Assembly: GCA_030760725.1 (NCBI GenBank) | Contig: JASWHV010000011.1 | Location: forward strand, 14,719,501 to 14,783,500 | Source of the DNA: Neostapfia colusana | Lineage: Eukaryota > Streptophyta > Magnoliopsida > Poales > Poaceae | DNA: 64,000 bases | Direction of reading: 5' to 3' | Shown here: positions 56,794-64,000 of the stretch, in pieces | Layout of the letters: every line of letters begins with the position of its first letter | Numbering within the stretch: position 1 is the stretch's first letter | Notes under the pieces: generated by a model | Told to the model about the DNA's origin: nothing | What the model saw: only the letters and a program-made list of their open reading frames with translations | The model's database searches: none | Made by a program: the position numbers and the translations under genes

Positions 56794-57292
56794 TGAACAT
56801 GAAGAGTGGAAGGCTGAAGTAACCATCCTATCTAACAGTAGGGTTTTCACTAGGCACTTCACACCCACATGGAGAGCTACAAGGGCAGAAGCTATCGATG
56901 ATGCTGCATGGGAAGCACTCACCGGACTGTGCTACGCCTTCCATGAGCAGCTTGAGGACACAACTTTTGAGCTGCACCCGTATCAGAAGAGTGGTACAAG
57001 GGAGATCATTGGACCCCATGTAACAGCTCTTTCCAAGCCACAAGCTGCTGACAAGTCTCAGAGGTTGCTCGTGGAGTTAGGAAACCGCTACGCAAGCGCA
57101 CAAGAAGAGATCCGTTACCTCCGCAAGAAGCTGTACTTGCTGGAAAAACAGGAGGAGACTCGTGCCAATTCGGGAGCAAATGGAGCACCAGCGTCATCAA
57201 ACCCTACATGGACTGCCAACTCACCATGGCTTGCGACCATGTATGGACCACCTCCATCACACGGCGAGTACAGCACCGGTTCTCACGATTAA
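56794..57292 (+). pseudogene. Gy10 orf0, 5'-truncated
   Basis: The frame is open from ~56786 through the LTR junction to TAA at 57290-57292 with no start codon at the junction. It contains AWEALTGLCYAFHEQLED and a charged coiled coil RYASAQEEIRYLRKKLYLLE, ending in a Pro/Ser-rich tail. The position before gag, the charged coiled coil and the overall layout mark it as the orf0 counterpart, though sequence similarity to Gy9 orf0 is weak. The N-terminal half was lost in the deletion. Confidence 0.65.
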
Positions 57293-57598
57293 GTTTAGGT
57301 TTCCATTGAATAAAGCTGTAATAGGAACGTTTAGATCATAGTAGATTGAATAAGTGTGGTGTGCTGAAATTTTTGTGATGATTGCTTGGTTTGTGTGCTG
57401 ATGTGAGTTGTGGGACGCTTTGGCGAATGTCCACATCCACACATAGTGGAGAGATGTGAGATGCTTCGGCACGTGTTCTCATCGTCATATAGGCTGAAAT
57501 TAATAAAAGAAGATACTTAGTTCATACACCTTGATGCATATAGTTGGGGGGATCAATCTAAACTTCTATTTTCTATTCTACTCTACTATCTCTCCCAG
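57293..57598 (+). other. Gy10 orf0-gag spacer
   Basis: An AT-rich non-coding spacer ending in CTACTATCTCTCCCAG, a strong polypyrimidine-AG acceptor directly before the gag ATG. Confidence 0.6.
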
Positions 57599-59462
57599 AT
57601 GGTGAGGGAAAACTCCAACCGTCAAAGGAGGAACGCTCGTGGCAACAATGAACCACAAGAGGATGGCAATGTTGAAGTTCCTAAAAATGCTAACCCCGGG
57701 GCTGATGCAAGCAACCTTGAACGGTTGATGGCTATGCAGAACCAGCTCATGTAAACTATTATACAAACGTTGGGTAAGCTGCAGGCCAACAACAACAACA
57801 ATCCTAACCCCGTTCCTGCACCCCCACCACCACCACCGCCACCACTGCCGGCTCACAACAGATTGGGAGAGTTCATGAGGACACGGCCGCCTACTTTTGC
57901 ACAAGCTAATGACCCCATGGAGGCTGATGATTGGCTGAAGTCCATGGAAAAGAAGCTTGCTATTGTTCAGTGCAATGATCAGGAAAAAGTTCGCTTCACA
58001 TCGCACCAACTTATTGGAGCAGCCGCTGACTGGTGGGACGCTCTTTGCAATGCTCATGTCAACCAGGAGACTATCACTTGGGCTGAATTCAAGGAGAGTT
58101 TCTGCTCTCAGTACGTCCCTGCTGTAGTCATGATGCTTAAAAGGCAAGAGTTTGAAGGTCTCCGCCAAGGAAGGAAGAGCGTGAATCAGTACCTCAACAA
58201 GTTCACGCAGCTGTCAAGGTATGCTGCAGAAGATGTCAACTCGGATCAAAGAAAGCAATACTTGTTCATGAGAGGATTGAACAATGAGATCCAAGTTCAT
58301 CTGCTCAACAATGATTATGCAAACTTCCAGAAGCTCGTTGACAAAGCTATAGTGGTTGAGAGCAAGATCCATTAGATCGAGCAAGAGGGCAATAGGAAGA
58401 TGCCATATCAAGGACAGCCACAAGGGAGCAATGTATGTCACCATTTCATGCCACCAGCTGCACCACACTATGGCTCGTCCGCTTCTACTTTCCGCCCTGC
58501 AAATCCACCTCGCCCTAATCAGCCACCACAGCAACGTCCTGTTATGCAAGCACCTCGTATGCCTTTGCCTTCTGAACCCCGTCCTAACATGGGCGCCTAT
58601 GCTTAAAACCAGCCTCGCCCCAACATTCTGGCTGTTTTGGGCAACAAAGCATGCCTTTCATGCGGAGAGGCGGGACACTTTGCAAGTCAATGCCCGAAGA
58701 AAGGCCTTGGACAGCCGAGCAACGCACCCAAGCAGAACCCACGGCCGAATGGAGGAGCTAATAAAGGTAACCGTGGAGAGCAGAACTATGCTCGTGGCAA
58801 TGTGAATCATGTCTCTGCTGAGGAAGCACAACAAGCTGAGGACGTCGTGATTGGTATGTTTCTTGCCAACTCCAACCCAGCCAGTGTTTTATTTGATTCC
58901 GGAGCATCGCATTCATTCATATCATCCAAGGATGTTGCCAAGTATAACCTGCCCATTTCACACATGAAACAAACTATGTTGGTTGATTCTCCCGGTGGAG
59001 AGATGAGGACTAATATAGTATGTCCGAAAGTAAACCTTAAAATAAGGGGGGTAGACTTTCTTGCCAACCTTATTGTCTTGGATTCCCAAGGGATTGACAT
59101 AATACTTGGAATGGATTGGCTAAGCAAGCACAACAGAGTGATTCAATGTGCTGAGAGGATCATGCAGTTGACGAGTGAGCATGGTACTCGTATTGAGTTT
59201 GAGGCAGCCCAACCGGCAACCGAGAATGCAGCGCTGAACCACGTCGAAGAAGAGACATTGGAAAGCATTCCGGTGGTTCAAGAATATTCAGATGTGTTCA
59301 CGGAAGAACATCCAGGTATGCCACCTGACCGGGACATTGAATTTGCCATTGATTTAGTACCCGGAACTGCACCTATAGTGAAGAGGCCGTATAGGATGCC
59401 CGCTAATGAACTAGTGGAGCTCAAGAAGCAAATTCAGGAGCAGCTAGAAAAGGGTTTTATAC
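57599..59462 (+). pseudogene. gag-pol: Gy10 gag-pro-pol first part, three in-frame stops
   Basis: A single frame from the ATG at 57599 encodes an N-terminal segment, a run of Asn and Pro, and the Gag domain (ANDPMEADDWLKSMEKKLAI; FKESFCSQYVP; LNKFTQLSRYAAEDVNSDQR). A CCHC knuckle CLSCGEAGHFASQC (about 58650), protease FDSGASHSFISS (about 58891), GIDIILGMDWLSKHN (about 59090) and RT N-terminus DIEFAIDLVPGTAPIVKRPY follow. Stops at 57752 (TAA), 58373 (TAG) and 58604 (TAA) lie in the otherwise continuous frame, each one C-to-T step from a Gln codon. Solo LTR12 interrupts RT at 59463. Confidence 0.88.
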
Positions 59463-59620
59463 TGTGACACCCTCATTTTTGGTTTCTTCATGCATTCATG
59501 TTTCATGAAGAGAAAACATTTTAAAAGAAGTGGGAACAGAGAAAATATCAAAAAGATAGCCAAAAAGAGCCGAATCCAGTTCACCAAGAGTGCCGAAGAC
59601 AACTCTCGCGGCCCGCTGGC

Positions 59621-60137
59621 CACGTGGCGCCTTCGGAGCTCATCCCCGCAAAGGGAGAGAGGTCCGACCCCGTGGGACACATGTTGCCCCCGGAGCTAGC
59701 TTCTGCGAAGAAGCAAGACCAGCCGCAGGACATGTGTCACCTTCGGAGCTAGTCACCACGGAAATCAGAGTACCAGTCGCGCGGGATACGTGTCAACCTC
59801 GGAGCTCACCTCTGAGAGGTCAGGTTCTATTGGACACGTGTCACCACCGGAGCCTATATCCGGGAAGTCCGACACTGTTGGACACGTGTCGACCTCGGAG
59901 CTCGTCTCTGAGGAAAAAGGGAGTCCGCCTACTTGACGCGTGGCATTCACGGAGCTCACCTCCGAAGAGAGGGAAGTCCGAAAAGCATACGTGGCGCGCG
60001 TGGAGCTCACCTCCGAAGGAGAGGGAGGTCTCGCTCGCTTGACACGCGGCACAACCGGAGCTCGTCTCTATGGAAAGGGGGAGACCAGGCCCCGGTGGAC
60101 ACATGGAGCTTTCGGAGCTTATGACCGCGGAGGTAAC
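59621..60137 (+). repeat. U3 minisatellite with ACGTGTC motifs (LTR12)
   Basis: About ten diverged units of 48-58 bp, each beginning near CACGTGTC and containing CGGAGCT then a purine-rich stretch. ACGTGTC occurs at 59788, 59835 and 59884, with ACGTGGC/ACGCGGC variants in other units. ACGTGTC/ACGTGGC are ABRE/G-box cores of plant promoters. It sits 180 bases upstream of the TATA box. ORFs over it are repeat artefacts. Confidence 0.85.
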
Positions 60138-60318
60138 GAGTTCTGGAGCGGTTTTGGATTCTGTACGCGTAGAAATATCGGTACGGAGAGGAAACCGACC
60201 TGAATTCCACAATGTTACCGCACCAAATCAACTAAAGATAAGTTGTTAAGATTCAATGACAATTTGAATAGAACTCTTATTCGAAATACAATCAGATTAG
60301 GACTCTTCCTCTCCCGAT

Positions 60319-60326
60319 TATAAATA
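60319..60326 (+). promoter_or_regulatory. TATA box of LTR12
   Basis: TATAAATA flanked by GATTAGGACTC upstream and a GC-rich, ATG-free leader downstream. It aligns with the degenerate GATAAATA of the Gy10 LTR. Confidence 0.75.
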
Positions 60327-60807
60327 GAACCAGAACCTTTGGCCAAAACCACGAACTTCTCCTGAGCCGACGATTTAGAGCTCTAGCCCCAACTCGCCGA
60401 GTAAGCCCATCGCCGGAGTTCTGTCGACAGAGAGATCGCCGGAAGAGAGCCCCAACGATCTGTCTGATCAGAGAAGGACCCCGAGACCAAGAAGAACGTA
60501 AGGTAGGTCTCCAATATCACCTTACGACATCATCGTGTTTCCTTTGCATCTGTTCTTCGATTCCTTTCAAACAGAAGCTTTCTTGTGGGATTGGGTTAAT
60601 CTAAAGACAAGATCATCGCTACGTCCACAATTGATCTCTACAACTCTGTTCATAGTAAAACCCATGCAAGCCATGCGAAAACATGTACAAACCGATCTAA
60701 TAAAAACTGCATCACAGGACTAACATGCATATGCATCATCGCATCTGGTTAAAGTTTGTGCATGGTATTGATTGTTATGAATATTGCATGTGTGTGATCG
60801 CGCATAG

Positions 60808-60891
60808 AAGGACAAGCTCAGGGAGCTGTCTACGACGAGCTGCAACAACAAGGTTTCGAGATCCAAGAGCAACCGGAACCGCTAGAACAAG
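60808..60891 (+). other. Putative LTR mini-exon (LTR12), 84 nt
   Basis: Acceptor CGCATAG (to 60807), donor CAAG|GCAAGT (60891|60892). The frame is open and Gln/Glu-rich. Joined to 62173 it continues in phase through DYYEDQ to TAG at 62205-62207. No ATG lies in exons 1-2. Confidence 0.55.
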
Positions 60892-62436
60892 GCAAGTGCC
60901 CCTTGACCATATTGATCCTATGTTTTGGGAAACTATTTTGTTTCGCAAAAAGGTGTGTGTGCTGAGTCAAACATGATGGGAAACCCTTTTATAGGAGTTT
61001 ACTAGTTTTGGTTAAACCACCCTTGCCGCCAGGGAAGTTTATGAGTCGGGTATGGTTTTTGCTTTTATGCTCCGCTGAGTCCATGGGATTGGGAAGCGAG
61101 ATAGATGTGTCTAGCTAACTGCACTCGTAACGATAATGAGAAACTGATGTTGTTAATGAACATGGATCGGAGGGAGATCTAGGCAAGACTGGGTTTGTGA
61201 ATGAGGTAGCATGAGATGGTGGTTTACTTGCCATAGATCTGAGGACCGGTTCATGCGAGCACATGCCAGGATAACAGTGCCACCACAAGGCCAAGTATGG
61301 GTGCGGCTTAGCTGAGTAATTAGGTAAGTTGCTAGATTGTTATGGACCGTGGAAGGCGCGGGGAATGGGAGTCGAGTGAGGACTGCCCTGGGAACTGCAT
61401 GGCACAAGAGGGGGCCCGTGGGTGGGAGAATTGGAGATTCTAGCCTGCCGGTGAAACCATAGTGAGTCCATACATCTAGTAACCCCTTTGTAAAGGCTAT
61501 TTTGTGATCTCTTGGCCATACACCGACGGTTGTGTACTGGTATAATGGAGGTTCTGCAGTCACCGACGGGTGACGAAATCACAAACTTGTGGGTAAAGAG
61601 GTGCAAACTCTGCAGAGTCTAAAAACTATCATGATAGCCGAGCTTACGGTCACAAGCGCCTGGCCAACTTCCATGATTAGTTGGGATGGTTATTGGATAT
61701 TGTTATAGGGTATGGTTTTGGTTATGGTTTGGTTTTTGGTTTTGTTTTCGGGACTGTTGAGTCCGGGTGATAAGATGGGTTGCATGACTGTTGAGTCATG
61801 GCAACGAAACTGGACGGTTTGAGACGAAAATTGTTTATGAGATGAAATGGTAGCGAATACGAGATGGTATTCGTGAGATGGTAGCGAATACGAGGAGGTA
61901 TTCTTGAACAAGAATGAGGTTGATCTATGTCTGATTGGGACATGGAAGGTAATGAACATAAAGGAGATATGATTGGTATTTTAGTACATGTTGGGATTAC
62001 ATTTGCTTAAAGAGAAGTTTCTGTTTTTATCATGGTTTTGATAAATAACTTTGCTTTCTGAAATGAGCCTTTTTATACCTACCTTGTTGAAAGCTACATA
62101 TCATATTTTCCCGCACTTGCTGAGTACACCATTGTACTAAAACTTGCATTATTATTTAATCACCAGCAACAGGAGAAGATTACTATGAAGATCAAGTGGA
62201 GCATTAGGCGTGTAATCTGTTCTCAACCTTGCATGTGGGGATGAAGTAGAGATGGAGCCGCTACTGCTTAGAATTGCTTCCGCATTAGTTAGATTGCTTC
62301 CGCATTAGAATAAAGACTTCCGCTGTTAGATTAAGACTTCCGCTGTAAGCATGAGTCCAAGACTCATGGGACATTGTAATAAACTCTGTTATTCGTGGTC
62401 ATATATATTCTGAAATTCAGTTTGTGGATGATGTGT

Positions 62437-62468
62437 ATATGTGTGACGAACATCCTTGGTACACATAT
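62437..62468 (+). other. Inverted repeat near LTR12 end
   Basis: ATATGTGT/ACACATAT arms with a 16-base loop, 48 bases before the LTR end and downstream of AATAAA; the group I counterpart of the other terminal hairpins. Confidence 0.6.
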
Positions 62469-62516
62469 GCATAAGTTCTTGGTTCCGTGGTTTTCCACAG
62501 AATTGAGGGTGTCACA

Positions 62517-63437
62517 TATACGCCCAAGCTCGTCACCATGGGAGCCCCCGTGCTCTTCGTAGACAAGAAGGATGGGACCCAAAGGATGTGTGTGGATTAT
62601 AGGTCTCTCAATGAGGTGACGATCAAGAATAAATACCCGCTGCCCCGTATAGAGGACCTGTTCTACCAAATGAAAGCTGCCCGAATTTTCTCTAAGATTG
62701 ATCTTCGGTCGGGATACTTCCAGCTGAAGATTAAGCCCTCCGATATACCCAAGACTGCATTTCGAACACGGTATGGTTCGTATGAATATACCGTTGTGTC
62801 TTTTGGGTTAAAGAATGCATCCGTGTACTTTATGTACCTCATGAATAAGGTCTTCATGGAGTACTTGGACAAGTTCGTCGTGGTTTTCATTGACGATATC
62901 ATGGTGTATTCAAAGAGCGAGGAAGAACACGAAGAACAATTGAGGTTAACATTGCAGAAACTGTGAGAGCATCAACTGTATGCTAAGTTCAGGAAGTGTC
63001 AATTTTTGCTAAAGGAGATACTGTTCTTAGGCCACATCATCTCCGGTGGAGGAGTATCGGTTGATCCCAGAAAAGTGGGAGATGTTCTGATGTGGAACTA
63101 ACCACAGAATGTGAGATATATTCGGAGTTTCCTTGGGATGGCTGGATACTACTGCCGGGTCATCAAGGATTTCTCCAAAATAGCGAAGCCTATGACTGAA
63201 TTGCTAATGAAGGGAAAAGCCTTTCAGTGGACACCAGCGTGTCAAGAAAGCTTTGAAGAACTAAAGAAGAGATTAACAACAACGCCGGTTTTGGTATTGC
63301 CGGACGTGAGCAAGAGCTTCGACATATATTGTGACGCATCAAGACAAGGGCTTGGATGTGTGCACATGCAAGAAGGACAAGTGGTAGCCTATGCATCGAG
63401 ACAACTAAAGAAACATGAGCTGAATTACCCCACACAC
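62517..63437 (+). pseudogene. pol: Gy10 pol second part: RT and RNase H
   Basis: RT resumes after LTR12 with RPSSSPW, a one-base deletion near 62541, then APVLFVDKKDGTQRMCVDYR, FSKIDLRSGYFQLKI, active site FIDDIMVYSKS (about 62887) and FLGHIISGGGVSVDP. Stops lie at 62964 and near 63100. RNase H begins SFDIYCDASRQGLGCVHMQE (about 63318) and is cut at 63437 by LTR13. Integrase and the 3' LTR are beyond the window. Confidence 0.88.
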
Positions 63438-64000
63438 TGTAAAAGTCCCAAAACTTGTAAATAGAAAACTTGAGCTATGAATAAAGTTGAGTTTAATACA
63501 AGAAATGGGACTTAAAAAAACTTCTGTCTACTCATGAAAGTGTTGGCATGCGCAATAAAACTTTGAATTCAGTTTGAACTAAAAGGCTCACATCAAAAAA
63601 AGGAAGGCCATTTTCGAAAGGAGAAATGCAAACTGTTGTTTAAAAAGTTGTATTTGCAATGGCCAACTCAAGAATCAGGTGGCGTATTTGTGTTCCTCAG
63701 GTTCAAATTATGAGGGAGACCAATTTGGAGGAAATTTGGAGGTGCTTGGATATGGATATCAAGAGGACTTGTAAATTTCATCCAAATTTGAATTTAAACT
63801 TGAAACTGTGGCACAACTTGTCAAATTGCCAAAATAACTTTTGAATTGAGTTCCACATGGCTGGATTTGCACTAGGCCAAAAATTGAAGATCTTTTGGGG
63901 CAGAGAGGAGCTGTGGGCGCCACTGGTCATTGAGGGGAGGGACATAACTTACTGCTTAAGTCACTCTCTGTTTACCGGATCACACCCGAGCTACCGAAGA
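63438..64000 (+). mobile_element. LTR13: start of a group III LTR (partial)
   Basis: TGTAAAAGTCCCAAAACTTG..., closely matching LTR11 from 52354 onward with small indels. The left target duplication would be CACAC (63433-63437). The window ends inside its U3, so solo or full-length status is unknown. Confidence 0.9.

Larger units (their letters stand above)
59463..62516 (+). mobile_element. LTR12: solo LTR, group I
   Basis: A 3.05-kb solo LTR (TGTGACACCCTC...GAGGGTGTCACA) with a perfect target duplication TATAC (59458-59462 and 62517-62521), inserted in Gy10 RT. U3 is a GC-rich minisatellite (59621-60137), then TATAAATA (60319-60326), first-exon donor TAAG|GTAGGT (60502|60503), mini-exon (60808-60891), third-exon acceptor CAACAG (to 62172) and AATAAA (62378-62383). 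A perfect 8-bp hairpin (62350-62368) lies just before the poly(A) signal. It is the clearest full promoter-to-poly(A) layout in the window. Confidence 0.95.

Noticed and set aside
59590..60231. Multiple ORFs on both strands across LTR12 U3
   Set aside because: Produced by a GC-rich ~50-bp tandem repeat; open in several frames and on both strands.
1..64000. CRISPR arrays, bacterial operons, prophage or tRNA genes
   Set aside because: No regularly spaced identical repeats and no tRNA-like cloverleaf noticed; content is plant retrotransposons. The only tRNA-related signals are primer-binding sites.

Overview
This window is repetitive plant chromatin, almost certainly from a grass (Poaceae). I found no host protein-coding gene, tRNA or functional rRNA gene. 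Nearly all of it is nested retrotransposons: chromodomain Gypsy elements of the Tekay/RIRE3-like type with 3-4 kb LTRs, a Tat-type Gypsy, a degraded SIRE/Maximus-like Copia, a plant L1 LINE, and a complete Cassandra TRIM with 5S-rRNA-like LTRs. The grass assignment is inference from this mix; the species is not determinable by eye. Labels (Gy1, LTR2, ...) run left to right. LTRs fall into three related groups: I (Gy1, Gy10, LTR12), II (Gy3, Gy9), III (LTR2, LTR7, LTR11, LTR13).

Layout. 1-3731: leader, primer-binding site and 5' LTR of minus-strand Gy1, whose body lies off the left edge. 3732-6958: the 3' part of a plus-strand LTR (LTR2). 6959-14834: gag, orf0, leader and 5' LTR of minus-strand Gy3, interrupted by LTR2. 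About 15011-25021: Copia with LTR-like ends, broken gag-pol and a Cassandra insertion (22489-23168). 25022-33288: Tat-type Gy6, split in gag by solo LTR7 (25457-29683). 33289-50678: the 3' half of a minus-strand L1 LINE, split by Gy9 (35145-50559). Gy9 is structurally complete, with TSD TTGGG. 50679-64000: plus-strand Gy10, inserted in the same LINE, with solo LTR11 in its LTR (52354-56472), solo LTR12 in its RT (59463-62516) and the start of LTR13 in its RNase H (63438-end). Perfect 5-bp target duplications support Gy9, Cassandra, LTR7, LTR11 and LTR12.

Gy9 shows how the parts work together. The 5' LTR drives a transcript that carries a Met-tRNA primer site, a separate coiled-coil ORF (orf0) and a Gag-Pol reading frame (Gag, protease, RT, RNase H, integrase, chromodomain). 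Gy9 has a nonsense codon in protease and a frameshift between RT and RNase H, so it cannot act alone as written.

The most interesting signal is inside the LTRs. All three groups appear to share a spliced leader: a first exon ending in a good GT donor, a mini-exon of 69-84 nt whose length is a multiple of three, a second intron of about 1.05-1.3 kb with the rare GC donor (AG|GCAAGY), and a third exon that continues the frame to a stop. The start codons of orf0 and gag also sit directly on splice-acceptor motifs. With conserved hairpins in the second intron and just before the LTR end, this suggests an elaborate, apparently conserved splicing programme in these elements.
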